DNA of 64,000 bases from positions 27,398,573 through 27,462,572 of the forward strand of contig OZ024940.1 of NCBI GenBank assembly GCA_964017235.1, in the 5' to 3' direction. Origin of the DNA: Sabellastarte sp. h YS-2021 (Eukaryota; Annelida; Polychaeta; Sabellida; Sabellidae). Numbering within the stretch: position 1 is the first letter of the stretch; the number at the start of each line of letters is the position of its first letter. Shown piece by piece: positions 35,837-49,585 of the stretch. The translations under genes and the position numbers were made by a program. The notes beneath the pieces were generated by a model. It worked only from the letters and a program-made list of their open reading frames with translations, made no database searches and had not been told where the DNA came from.

Positions 35837-37144
35837 GTAAGTGCAAGTCACTCTACTCTGGTTACCGCCAAATCTAGGCCTGCTCTACAAACTGAGGGCC
35901 TAGAAGTGGGATCTGCATATACACCTATGCCTAGGCCTAGGATGGCAGTTCTCCACGCCAGAATGGTGTCTCTAAAAAGTACAACACTCTAATCCTGTTC
36001 ACAGATTACAAAGCGTGAGCAGAGGTTGATGTGGAATACTGGAGATAATCATTCAACAGGCATTATACAAGTTATCTAATTTCTGTGCATTTCTGGTCTT
36101 AAATTCACACTCATAAGGCCAACCCCATTTTTGCTTTATTTGAATACATGCACATTAAGACAGATACACAGAGTATAATATGCAAATAGAGAACAAGCCC
36201 TATTTCATAGAAAATCACAAAATCAAATAGCCCATATAAGGCACGTTTGAAAAATTGTGATGTCATAATCATATGATGTCATCACATCATTACATCACGT
36301 CAAATTACATCACAATTTGTGTACCAGTTCACATTGTCTCCTTGACGAAGGCTGGTGACTAGTTTATAAATAATAAACATAGGAATGAAAAACTAATAGT
36401 TTTATTGTGTCAAATAAAATCAATATATTAATTATAATATTGATAAACAATAAATATAATGAATAAAGACATTCCTATCATATTAAAATAATAATATGTT
36501 AATGTTATTCCCATGTTATATTCTATACTTGTTAAATATAATGGCTGAGTTAACAATGTATAACTGTCTTGTTTTTCTCAGTCTCATATGGCAACCAATG
36601 TCAGACAGTTCAGGAAGCCAACAGATTCCTGATAAAGACATATGATTTGTGCATATAAGCCTTAATAACATGCTCAATATAATGGGGGTGTTCTTTACCA
36701 TCAGAAAGTGGATCTAGCGCCCACATAATTACATATAATTATTGAACCAATTATATTGTGAACTTGCACCCCTAACAAACCATAATATATTTTTATGTAA
36801 AATGTAATTCTAACATATAACCAGTCCACATATTATGGTAAACACACCTGGGGTCTAAATGGTAACGTGTCAGTGGACGAATACAAAAACATAAGACCAC
36901 ATGGTACCTAACCTTCCTAAGTCGTTAGGAGGCAATGGGTTTGAATGTTATATGAATCCCTCAGTCAGTCTGTTCACCCCTGTTGCTGATTGAGCCAAAA
37001 ATTGATAATCAGCACTTTCCTGAACCCCTAACAATTCAAACAACTAAAATTGAATTTTAGGCAATTTTGCACCTCCTGTGCACAGGTGCAAAAAACCGGT
37101 GCAATTGCACATTTAAAAAGGTACTTCAGGGGGGTAGTTACCAC

Positions 37145-37228
37145 ATATCTCCAGCCTCTGATGAGAAAGTTCAGTGTTTAAACTTTCGAAACACAATAAA
37201 CATATAAAATATATTGTGTAAGGCATAT
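37145..37228 (+). ncRNA. Hammerhead ribozyme, unit 2
   Basis: Intact core and stems; predicted cleavage after 37,220, 1,483 nt from the previous site. Confidence 0.88.
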
Positions 37229-38635
37229 CATCATATTACCAAATGTGAACAACCCTGGTGACTTACAAAGTTAATGCACTTAATTTTATTTTTTAGTTTT
37301 AACTGTGAGTGTGAGATTTGTAAGTGCAAGTCACTCTACTCTGGTTACCGCCAAATCTAGGCCTGCTCTACAAATTGAGGGCCTAGAAGTGGGATCTGCA
37401 TATACACCTATGCCTAGGCCTAGGATGGCAGTTCTCCACGCCAGAATGGTGTCTCTAAAAAGTACAACACTCTAATCCGGTTCACAGATTACAAAGCGTG
37501 AGCAGAGGTTGATGTGGAATACTGGAGATAATCATTCAACAGGCATTATACAAGTTATCTAATTTCTGTGCATTTCTGGTCTTAAATTCACACTCATAAG
37601 GCCAACCCCATTTTTGCTTTATTTGAATACATGCACATTAAGACAGATACACAGAGTATAATATGCAAATAGAGAACAAGCCCTATTCCATAGAAAATCA
37701 CAAAATCAAATAGCCCATATAAGGCACTTTTGAAAAATTGTGATGTCATAATCATATGATGTCATCACATCATTACATCACGTCAAATTACATCACAATT
37801 TGTCTACCAGTTCACATTGTCTCCTTGACGAAGGCTGGTGACTAGTTTATAAATAATAAACATAGGAATGAAAAACTAATAGTTTTATTGTGTCAAATAA
37901 AATCAATATATTACTTATAATATTGATAAACAATAAATATAATGAATAAAGACATTCCTATCATATTAAAATAATAATATGTTAATGTTATTCCCATGTT
38001 ATATTCTATACTTGTTAAATATAATGGCTGAGTTAACAATGTATAACTATCTTGTTTTTCTCAGTCTCATATGGCAACCAATGTCAGACAGTTCAGGAAG
38101 CCATCAGATTCCTGATAAAGACATATGATTTGTGCATATAAGCCTTAATAACATGCTCAATATAATGGGGGTGTTCTTTACCATCAGAAAGTGGATCTAA
38201 CGCCCACATAATTACATATAATTATTGTACCAATTATATTGTGAACTTGCACCCCTAACAAACCATAATATATTTTTATGTAAAATGTAATTCTAACATA
38301 TAACCAGTCCAAATATTATGGTAAACACACCTGGGGTCTAAACGGTAACATGTCAATGAACAAATACAAAAACATAAGACCACATGGTACCTAACCTTCC
38401 TAAGTCGTTAGGAGGCAATGGGTTTGAATGTTATATGAATCCCTCAGTCAGTCTGTTCACCCCTGTTGCTGATTGAGCCAAAAATTGATAATCAGCACTT
38501 TCCTGAACCCCTAACAATTCAAACAACTAAAATTGAATTTTAGGCAATTTTGCACCTCCTGTGCACCTGTGCACAGGTGCAAAAAACCGGTGCAATTGCA
38601 CATTTAAAAAGGTACTTCAGGGGGGTAGTTACCAC

Positions 38636-38719
38636 ATATCTCCAGCCTCTGATGAGAAAGTTCAGTGTTTAAACTTTCGAAACACAATAAACATATAAAA
38701 TATATTGTGTAAGGCATAT
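38636..38719 (+). ncRNA. Hammerhead ribozyme, unit 3
   Basis: Intact; predicted cleavage after 38,711. Confidence 0.88.
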
Positions 38720-40125
38720 CATCATATTACCAAATGTGAACAACCCTGGTGACTTACAAAGTTAATGCACTTAATTTTATTTTTTAGTTTTAACTGTGAG
38801 TGTGAGATTTGTAAGTGCAAGTCACTCTACTCTGGTTACCGCCGAATCTAGGCCTGCTCTACAAACTGAGGGCCTAGAAGTGGGATCTGCATATACACCT
38901 ATGCCTAGGCCTAGGATGGCAGTTCTCCACGCTGGAATGGTGTCTCTAAAAAGTACAACACTCTAATCCTGTTCACAGATTACAAAGCGTGAGCAGAGGT
39001 TGATGTGGAATACTGGAGATAATCATTCAACAGGCATTATACAAGTTATCTAATTTCTGTGCATTTCTGGTCTTAAATTCACACTCATAAGGCCAACCCC
39101 ATTTTTGCTTTATTTGAATACATGCACATTAAGACAGGTACACAGAGTATAATATGCAAATAGAGAACAAGCCCTATTTCATAGAAAATCACAAAATCAA
39201 ATAGCCCATATAAGGCACTTTTGAAAAATTGTGATGTCATAATCATATGATGTCATCACATCATTACATCACGTCAAATTACATCACAATTTGTGTACCA
39301 GTTCACATTGTCTCTTTGACGAAGGCTAGTGACTAGTTTATAAATAATAAACATAGGAATGAAAAACTAATAGTTTTATTGTGTCAAATAAAATCAATAT
39401 ATTACTTATAATATTGATAAACAATAAATATAATGAATAAAGACATTCCTATCATATTAAAATAATAATATGTTAATGTTATTCCCATGTTATATTCTAT
39501 GCTTGTTAAATATAATGACTGAGTTAACAATGTATAACTATCTTGTTTTTCTCAGTCTCATATGGCAACCAATGTCAGACAGTTCAGGAAGCCATCAGAT
39601 TCCTGATAAAGACATATGATTTGTGCATATAAGCCTTAATAACATGCTCAATATAATGGGGGTGTTCTTTACCATCAGAAAGTGGATCTAACACCCACAT
39701 AATTACATATAATTATTGAACCAATTATATTGTGAACTTGCACCCCTAACAAACCATAATATATTTTATGTAAAATGTAATTCTAACATATAACCAGTCC
39801 ACATATTATGGTAAACACACCTGGGGTCTAAATGGTAACGTGTCAGTGGACGAATACAAAAACATAAGACCACATGGTACCTAACCTTCCTAAGTCGTTA
39901 GGAGGCAATGGGTTTGAATGTTATATGAATCCCTCAGTCAATCTGTTCACCCCTGTTGCTGATTGAGCCAAAAATTGATAATCAGCACTTTCCTGAACCC
40001 CTAACAATTCAAACAACTAAAATTGAATTTTAGGCAATTTTGCACCTCCTGTGCACCTGTGCACAGGTGCAAAAAACCGGTGCAATTGCACATTTAAAAA
40101 GGTACTTCAGGGGAGTAGTTACCAC

Positions 40126-40209
40126 ATATCTCCAGCCTCTGATGAGAAAGTTCAGTGTTTAAACTTTCGACGCACAATAAACATATAAAATATATTGTGT
40201 AAGGCATAT
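40126..40209 (+). ncRNA. Hammerhead ribozyme, unit 4, core mutated
   Basis: The catalytic GAAA is GACG here, changing A14 and A15.1, both needed for activity. All stems are kept. Predicted inactive. Confidence 0.82.
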
Positions 40210-40606
40210 CATCATATTACCAAATGTGAACAACCCTGGTGACTTACAAAGTTAATGCACTTAATTTTATTTTTTAGTTTTAACTGTGAGATTTGTAAGT
40301 GCAAGTCACTCTACTCTGGTTACCGCCAAATCTAGGCCTGCTCTACAAATTGAGGGCCTAGAAGTGGGATCTGCATATACACCTATGCCTAGGCCTAGGA
40401 TGGCAGTTCTCCACGCCAGAATGGTGTCTATAAAAAGTACAACACTCTAATCCTGTTCACAGATTACAAAGCGTGAGCAGAGGTTGATGTGGAATACTGG
40501 AGATAATCATTCAACAGGCATTATACAAGTTATCTAATTTCTGTGCCGTTCAAAAAACCGGTGCAATTGCACATTTAAAAAGGTACTTCAGGGGGGTAGT
40601 TACCAC

Positions 40607-40690
40607 ATATCTCCAGCCTCTGATGAGAAAGTTCAGTGTTTAAACTTTCGAAACACAATAAACATATAAAATATATTGTGTAAGGCATAT
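40607..40690 (+). ncRNA. Hammerhead ribozyme, short unit a
   Basis: Intact core; predicted cleavage after 40,682, 481 nt from the (dead) site of unit 4. Confidence 0.88.
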
Positions 40691-42096
40691 CATCATATTA
40701 CCAAATGTGAACAACCCTGGTGACTTACAAAGTTAATGCACTTAATTTTATTTTTTAGTTTTAACTTTGAGTGTGAGATTTGTAAGTGCAAGTCACTCTA
40801 CTCTGGTTACCGCCGAATCTAGGCCTGCTCTACAAACTGAGGGCCTAGAAGTGGGATCTGCATATACACCTATGCCTAGGCCTAGGATGGCAGTTCTCCA
40901 CGCTGGAATGGTGTCTCTAAAAAGTACAACACTCTAATCCTGTTCACAGATTACAAAGCGTGAGCAGAGGTTGATGTGGAATACTGGAGATAATCATTCA
41001 ACAGGCATTATACAAGTTATCTAATTTCTGTGCATTTCTGGTCTTAAATTCACACTCATAAGGCCAACCCCATTTTTGCTTTATTTGAATACATGCACAT
41101 TAAGACAGATACACAGAGTATAATATGCAAATAGAGAACAAGCCCTATTTCATAGAAAATCACAAAATCAAATAGCCCATATAAGGCACTTTTGAAAAAT
41201 TGTGATGTCATAATCATATGATGTCATCACATCATTACATCACGTCAAATTACATCACAATTTGTGTACCAGTTCACATTGTCTCCTTGACGAAGGCTGG
41301 TGACTAGTTTATAAATAATAAACATAGGAATGAAAAACTAATAGTTTTATTGTATCAAATAAAATCAATATATTACTTATAATATTGATAAACAATAAAT
41401 ATAATGAATAAAGACATTCCTATCATATTAAAATAATAATATGTTAATGTTATTCCCATGTTATATTCTATACTTGTTAAATATAATGGCTGAGTTAACA
41501 ATGTATAACTATCTTGTTTTTCTCAGTCTCATATGGCAACCAATGTCAGACAGTTCAGGAAGCCATCAGATTCCTGATAAAGACATATGATTTGTGCATA
41601 TAAGCCTTAATAACATGCTCAATATAATGGGGGTGTTCTTTACCATCAGAAAGTGGATCTAACGCCCACATAATTACATATAATTATTGAACCAATTACA
41701 TTGTGAACTTGCACCCCTAACAAACCATAATATATTTTATGTAAAATGTAATTCTAACATATAACCAGTCCACATATTATGGTAAACACACCTGGGGTCT
41801 AAATGGTAACGTGTCAGTGGACGAATACAAAAACATAAGACCACATGGTACCTAACCTTCCTAAGTCGTTAGGAGGCAATGGGTTTGAATGTTATATGAA
41901 TCCCTCAGTCAATCTGTTCACCCCTGTTGCTGATTGAGCCAAAAATTGATAATCAGCACTTTCCTGAACCCCTAACAATTCAAACAACTAAAATTGAATT
42001 TTAGGCAATTTTGCACCTCCTGTGCACCTGTGCACAGGTGCAAAAAACCGGTGCAATTGCACATTTAAAAAGGTACTTCAGGGGAGTAGTTACCAC

Positions 42097-42180
42097 ATAT
42101 CTCCAGCCTCTGATGAGAAAGTTCAGTGTTTAAACTTTCGACGCACAATAAACATATAAAATATATTGTGTAAGGCATAT
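42097..42180 (+). ncRNA. Hammerhead ribozyme, unit 5, core mutated
   Basis: GACG in place of GAAA, as in unit 4. Predicted inactive. Confidence 0.82.
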
Positions 42181-42577
42181 CATCATATTACCAAATGTGA
42201 ACAACCCTGGTGACTTACAAAGTTAATGCACTTAATTTTATTTTTTAGTTTTAACTGTGAGATTTGTAAGTGCAAGTCACTCTACTCTGGTTACCGCCAA
42301 ATCTAGGCCTGCTCTACAAATTGAGGGCCTAGAAGTGGGATCTGCATATACACCTATGCCTAGGCCTAGGATGGCAGTTCTCCACGCCAGAATGGTGTCT
42401 ATAAAAAGTACAACACTCTAATCCTGTTCACAGATTACAAAGCGTGAGCAGAGGTTGATGTGGAATACTGGAGATAATCATTCAACAGGCATTATACAAG
42501 TTATCTAATTTCTGTGCCGTTCAAAAAACCGGTGCAATTGCACATTTAAAAAGGTACTTCAGGGGGGTAGTTACCAC

Positions 42578-42661
42578 ATATCTCCAGCCTCTGATGAGAA
42601 AGTTCAGTGTTTAAACTTTCGAAACACAATAAACATATAAAATATATTGTGTAAGGCATAT
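42578..42661 (+). ncRNA. Hammerhead ribozyme, short unit b
   Basis: Intact; predicted cleavage after 42,653. Confidence 0.88.
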
Positions 42662-44068
42662 CATCATATTACCAAATGTGAACAACCCTGGTGACTTACA
42701 AAGTTAATGCACTTAATTTTATTTTTTAGTTTTAACTTTGAGTGTGAGATTTGTAAGTGCAAGTCACTCTACTCTGGTTACCGCCGAATCTAGGCCTGCT
42801 CTACAAACTGAGGGCCTAGAAGTGGGATCTGCATATACACCTATGCCTAGGCCTAGGATGGCAGTTCTCCACGCTGGAATGGTGTCTCTAAAAAGTACAA
42901 CACTCTAATCCTGTTCACAGATTACAAAGCGTGAGCAGAGGTTGATGTGGAATACTGGAGATAATCATTCAACAGGCATTATACAAGTTATCTAATTTCT
43001 GTGCATTTCTGGTCTTAAATTCACACTCATAAGGCCAACCCCATTTTTGCTTTATTTGAATACATGCACATTAAGACAGATACACAGAGTATAATATGCA
43101 AATAGAGAACAAGCCCTATTTCATAGAAAATCACAAAATCAAATAGCCCATATAAGGCACTTTTGAAAAATTGTGATGTCATAATCATATGATGTCATCA
43201 CATCATTACATCACGTCAAATTACATCACAATTTGTGTACCAGTTCACATTGTCTCCTTGACGAAGGCTGGTGACTAGTTTATAAATAATAAACATAGGA
43301 ATGAAAAACTAATAGTTTTATTGTATCAAATAAAATCAATATATTACTTATAATATTGATAAACAATAAATATAATGAATAAAGACATTCCTATCATATT
43401 AAAATAATAATATGTTAATGTTATTCCCATGTTATATTCTATACTTGTTAAATATAATGGCTGAGTTAACAATGTATAACTATCTTGTTTTTCTCAGTCT
43501 CATATGGCAACCAATGTCAGACAGTTCAGGAAGCCATCAGATTCCTGATAAAGACATATGATTTGTGCATATAAGCCTTAATAACATGCTCAATATAATG
43601 GGGGTGTTCTTTACCATCAGAAAGTGGATCTAACGCCCACATAATTACATATAATTATTGAACCAATTACATTGTGAACTTGCACCCCTAACAAACCATA
43701 ATATATTTTATGTAAAATGTAATTCTAACATATAACCAGTCCACATATTATGGTAAACACACCTGGGGTCTAAATGGTAACGTGTCAGTGGACGAATACA
43801 AAAACATAAGACCACATGGTACCTAACCATCCTAAGTCGTTAGGAGGCAATGGGTTTGAATGTTATATGAATCCCTCAGTCAGTCTGTTCACCCCTGTTG
43901 CTGATTGAGCCAAAAATTGATAATCAGCACTTTCCTGAACCCCTAACAATTCAAACAACTAAAATTGAATTTTAGGCAATTTTGCAACTCCTCTGCACCT
44001 GTGCACAGGTGCAAAAAACCGGTGCAATTGCACATTTAAAAAGGTACTTCAGGGGGGGTAGTAACCAC

Positions 44069-44152
44069 ATATCTCCAGCCTCTGATGAGAAAGTTCAGTG
44101 TTTAAACTTTCGAAACACAATAAACATATAAAATATATTTTGTAAGGCATAT
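44069..44152 (+). ncRNA. Hammerhead ribozyme, unit 6, stem III weakened
   Basis: The GAAA core is kept, but the 3' strand of stem III reads TATTTTG, giving a C-U mismatch third from the core. Activity may be reduced. Confidence 0.82.
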
Positions 44153-44553
44153 CATCATATTACCAAATGTGAACAACCCTGGTGATTTACAAAGTTAATG
44201 CACTTAATTTTATTTTTTAGTTTTAACTGTGAGTGAGATTTGTAAGTGCAAGTCACTCTACTCTGGTTACCGCCAAATCTAGGCCTGCTCTACAAATTGA
44301 GGGCCTAGAAGTGGGATCTGCATATACACCTATGCCTAGGCCTAGGATGGCAGTTCTCCACGCCAGAATGGTGTCTCTAAAAAGTACAACACTCTAATCC
44401 TGTTCACAGATTACAAAGCGTGAGCAGAGGTTGATGTGGAATACTGGAGATAATCATTCAACAGGCATTATACAAGTTATCTAATTTCTGTACCGTTCAA
44501 AAAACCGGTGCAATTGCACATTTAAAAAGGTACTTCAGGGGGGTAGTTACCAC

Positions 44554-44637
44554 ATATCTCCAGCCTCTGATGAGAAAGTTCAGTGTTTAAACTTTCGAAA
44601 CACAATAAACATATAAAATATATTGTGTAAGGCATAT
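44554..44637 (+). ncRNA. Hammerhead ribozyme, short unit c
   Basis: Intact; predicted cleavage after 44,629. Confidence 0.88.
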
Positions 44638-46039
44638 CATCATATTACCAAATGTGAACAACCCTGGTGACTTACAAAGTTAATGCACTTAATTTTATTT
44701 TTTAGTTTTAACTGTGTGAGATTTGTAAGTGCAAGTCACTCTACTCTGGTTACCGCCGAATCTAGGCCTGCTCTACAAACTGAGGGCGTAGAAGTGGGAT
44801 CTGCATATACACCTATGCCTAGGCCTAGGATGGCAGTTCTCCACGCCAGAATGGTGTCTCTAAAAAGTACAACACTCTAATCCTGTTCACAGATTACAAA
44901 GCGTGAGCAGAGGTTGATGTGGAATACTGGAGATAATCATTCAACAGGCATTATACAAGTTATCTAATTTCTGTGCATTTCTGGTCTTAAATTCACACTC
45001 ATAAGGCCAACCCCATTTTTGCTTTATTTGAATACATGCACATTAAGACAGATACACAGAGTATAATATGCAAATAGAGAACAAGCCCTATTTCATAGAA
45101 AATCACAAAATCAAATAGCCCATATAAGGCACTTTTGAAAAATTATGATGTCATAATCATATGATGTCATCACATCATTACATCACGTCAAATTACATCA
45201 CAATTTGTGTACCAGTTCACATTGTCTCTTTGACGAAGGCTAGTGACTAGTTTATAAATAATAAACATAGGAATGAAAAACTAATAGTTTTATTGTGTCA
45301 AATAAAATCAATATATTACTTATAATATTGATAAACAATAAATATAATGAAAAAAGACATTCCTATCATATTAAAATAATAATATGTTAATGTTATTCCC
45401 ATGTTATATTCTATACTTGTTAAATATAATGGCTGAGTTAACAATGTATAACTATCTTGTTTTTCTCAGTCTCATATGGCAACCAATGTCAGACAGTTCA
45501 GGAAGCCATCAGATTCCTGATAAAGACATATGATTTGTGCATATAAGCCTTAATAACATGCTCAATATAATGGGGGTGTTCTTTACCGTCAGAAAGTGGA
45601 TCTAACGCCCACATAATTACATATAATTATTGAACCAATTATATTGTGAACTTGCACCCCTAACAAACCATAATATATTTTATGTAAAATGTAATTGTAA
45701 CATATATCCAGTCCACATATTATGGTAAACACACCTGGGGTCTAAATGGTAACGTGTCAGTGGACGAATACAAAAACATAAGACCACATGGTACCTAACC
45801 TTCCTAAGTCGTTAGGAGGCAATGGGTTTGAATGTTATATGAATCCCTCAGTCAGTCTGTTCACCCCTGTTGCTGATTGAGCCAAAAATTGATAATCAGC
45901 ACTTTCCTGAACCCCTAACAATTCAAACAACTAAAATTGAATTTTAGGCAATTTTGCACCTCCTGTGCACCAGTGCACAGGTGCAAAAAACCGGTGCAAT
46001 TGCACATTTAAAAAGGTACTTCAGGGGAGTAGTTACCAC

Positions 46040-46123
46040 ATATCTCCAGCCTCTGATGAGAAAGTTCAGTGTTTAAACTTTCGACGCACAATAAACATAT
46101 AAAATATATTGTGTAAGGCATAT
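46040..46123 (+). ncRNA. Hammerhead ribozyme, unit 7, core mutated
   Basis: GACG in place of GAAA. Predicted inactive. Confidence 0.82.
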
Positions 46124-46520
46124 CATCATATTACCAAATGTGAACAACCCTGGTGACTTACAAAGTTAATGCACTTAATTTTATTTTTTAGTTTTAACTG
46201 TGAGATTTGTAAGTGCAAGTCACTCTACTCTGGTTACCGCCAAATCTAGGCCTGCTCTACAAATTGAGGGCCTAGAAGTGGGATCTGCATATACACCTAT
46301 GCCTAGGCCTAGGATGGCAGTTCTCCACGCCAGAATGGTGTCTATAAAAAGTACAACACTCTAATCCTGTTCACAGATTACAAAGCGTGAGCAGAGGTTG
46401 ATGTGGAATACTGGAGATAATCATTCAACAGGCATTATACAAGTTATCTAATTTCTGTGCGGTTCAAAAAACCGGTGCAATTGCACATTTAAAAAGGTAC
46501 TTCAGGGGGGTAGTTACCAC

Positions 46521-46604
46521 ATATCTCCAGCCTCTGATGAGAAAGTTCAGTGTTTAAACTTTCGAAACACAATAAACATATAAAATATATTGTGTAAGGC
46601 ATAT
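46521..46604 (+). ncRNA. Hammerhead ribozyme, short unit d
   Basis: Intact; predicted cleavage after 46,596. Confidence 0.88.
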
Positions 46605-48010
46605 CATCATATTACCAAATGTGAACAACCCTGGTGACTTACAAAGTTAATGCACTTAATTTTATTTTTTAGTTTTAACTTTGAGTGTGAGATTTGTAAG
46701 TGCAAGTCACTCTACTCTGGTTACCGCCGAATCTAGGCCTGCTCTACAAACTGAGGGCCTAGAAGTGGGATCTGCATATACACCTATGCCTAGGCCTAGG
46801 ATGGCAGTTCTCCACGCTGGAATGGTGTCTCTAAAAAGTACAACACTCTAATCCTGTTCACAGATTACAAAGCGTGAGCAGAGGTTGATGTGGAATACTG
46901 GAGATAATCATTCAACAGGCATTATACAAGTTATCTAATTTCTGTGCATTTCTGGTCTTAAATTCACACTCATAAGGCCAACCCCATTTTTGCTTTATTT
47001 GAATACATGCACATTAAGACAGATACACAGAGTATAATATGCAAATAGAGAACAAGCCCTATTTCATAGAAAATCACAAAATCAAATAGCCCATATAAGG
47101 CACTTTTGAAAAATTGTGATGTCATAATCATATGATGTCATCACATCATTACATCACGTCAAATTACATCACAATTTGTGTACCAGTTCACATTGTCTCC
47201 TTGACGAAGGCTGGTGACTAGTTTATAAATAATAAACATAGGAATGAAAAACTAATAGCTTGATTGTGTCAAATAAAATCAATATATTACTTATAATATT
47301 GATAAACAATAAATATAATGAATAAAGACATTCCTATCATATTAAAATAATAATATGTTAATGTTATTCCCATGTTATATTCTATACTTGTTAAATATAA
47401 TGGCTGAGTTAACAATGTATAACTATCTTGTTTTTCTCAGTCTCATATGGCAACCAATGTCAGACAGTTCAGAAAGCCATCAGATTCCTGATAAAGACAT
47501 ATGATTTGTGCATATAAGCCTTAATAACATGCTCAATATAATGGGGGTGTTCTTTACCATCAGAAAGTGGATCTAACGCCCACATAATTACATATAATTA
47601 TTGAACCAATTATATTGTGAACTTGCACCCCTAACAAACCATAATATATTTTATGTAAAATGTAATTCTAACATATAACCAGTCCACATATTATGGTAAA
47701 CACACCTGGGGTCTAAATGGTAACGTGTCAGTGGACGAATACAAAAACATAAGACCACATGGTACCTAACCTTCCTAAGTCGTTAGGAGGCAATGGGTTT
47801 GAATGTTATATGAATCCCTCAGTCAGTCTGTTCACCCCTGTTGCTGATTGAGCCAAAAATTGATAATCAGCACTTTCCTGAACCCCTAACAATTCAAACA
47901 ACTAAAATTGAATTTTAGGCAATTTTGCACCTCCTGTGCACCTGTGCACAGGTGCAAAAAACCGGTGCAATTGCACATTTAAAAAGGTACTTCAGGGGGG
48001 TAGTTACCAC

Positions 48011-48094
48011 ATATTTCCAGCCTCTGATGAGAAAGTTCAGTGTTTAAACTTTCGAAACACAATAAACATATAAAATATATTGTGTAAGGCATAT
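48011..48094 (+). ncRNA. Hammerhead ribozyme, unit 8
   Basis: Intact core; the stem I bulge is TTCCA rather than CTCCA, which could alter the loop-loop contact. Confidence 0.87.
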
Positions 48095-49501
48095 CATCAT
48101 ATTACCAAATGTGAACAACCCTGGTGACTTACAAAGTTAATGCACTTAATTTTATTTTTTAGTTTTAACTGTGAGTGTGAGATTTGTAAGTGCAAGTCAC
48201 TCTACTCTGGTTACCGCCAAATCTAGGCCTGCTCTACAAATTGAGGGCCTAGAAGTGGGATCTGCATATACACCTATGCCTATGCCTAGGATGGCAGTTC
48301 TCCACGCCAGAATGGTGTCTCTAAAAAGTACAACACTCTAATCCTGTTCACAGATTACAAAGCGTGAGCAGAGGTTGATGTGGAATACTGGAGATAATCA
48401 TTCAACAGGCATTATACAAGTTATCTAATTTCTGTGCATTTCTGGTCTTAAATTCACACTCATAAGGCCAACCCCATTTTTGCTTTATTTGAATACATGC
48501 ACATTAAGACAGATACACAGAGTATAATATGCAAATAGAGAACAAGCCCTATTCCATAGAAAATCACAAAATCAAATAGCCCAAATAAGGCACTTTTGAA
48601 AAATTGTGATGTCATAATCATATGATGTCATCACATCATTACATCACGTCAAATTACATCACAATTTGTGTACCAGTTCACATTGTCTCCTTGACAAAGG
48701 CTGGTGACTAGTTTATAAATAATAAACATAGGAATGAAAAACTAATAGTTTTATTGTGTCAAATAAAATCAATATATTACTTATAATATTGATAAACAAT
48801 AAATATAATGAAAAAAGACATTCCTATCATATTAAAATAATAATATGTTAATGTTATTCCCATGTTATATTCTATACTTGTTAAATATAATGGCTGAGTT
48901 AACAATGTATAACTATCTTGTTTTTCTCAGTCTCATATGGCAACCAATGTCAGACAGTTCAGGAAGCCATCAGTTTCCTGATAAAGACATATGATTTGTG
49001 CATATAAGCCTTAATAACATGCTCAATATAATGGGGGTGTTCTTTACCATCAGAAAGTGTATCTAACGCCCACATAATTACATATAATTATTGAACCAAT
49101 TATATTGCGAACTTGCACCCCTAACAAACCATAATATATTTTTATGTAAAATGTAATTCTAACATATAACCAGTCCACATATTATGGTAAACACACCTGG
49201 GGTCTAAATGGTAACGTGTCAGTGGACGAATACAAAAACATAAGACCACATGGTACCTAACCTTCCTAAGTCGTTAGGAGGCAATGGGTTTGAATGTTAT
49301 ATGAATCCCTCAGTCAGTCTGTTCACCCCTGTTGCTGATTGAGCCAAAAATTGATAATCAGCACTTTCCTGAACCCCTAACAATTCAAACAACTAAAATT
49401 GAATTTTAGGCAATTTTGCACCTCCTGTGCACCTGTGCACGGGTGCAAAAAACCGGTGCAATTGCACATTTAAAAAGGTACTTCAGGGGGGTAGTTACCA
49501 C

Positions 49502-49585
49502 ATATCTCCAGCCTCTGATGAGAAAGTTCAGTGTTTAAACTTTCGAAACACAATAAACATATAAAATATATTGTGTAAGGCATAT
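49502..49585 (+). ncRNA. Hammerhead ribozyme, unit 9
   Basis: Intact; predicted cleavage after 49,577, 1,491 nt from the previous site. Confidence 0.88.

Larger units (their letters stand above)
38946..46830 (+). repeat. Higher-order repeat: four 1.97-kb dimers (long + short unit)
   Basis: Dimers at about 38,946-40,916, 40,917-42,887, 42,888-44,859 and 44,860-46,830, each 1,970-1,972 bp. All short units share the same deletion junction: CTGTGC (CTGTAC in the third) runs straight into GTTCAAAAAACCGG. One deletion, then amplification as a dimer, explains this. The long halves of dimers 1, 2 and 4 carry the GACG ribozyme mutation. Confidence 0.85.

Noticed and set aside
44683..44880. 65-codon frame in a satellite unit, with a PMPRPRMAVLHARMV stretch
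   Set aside because: Other units carry indels and stops upstream, and changes between units do not favour synonymous positions; likely non-coding repeat.
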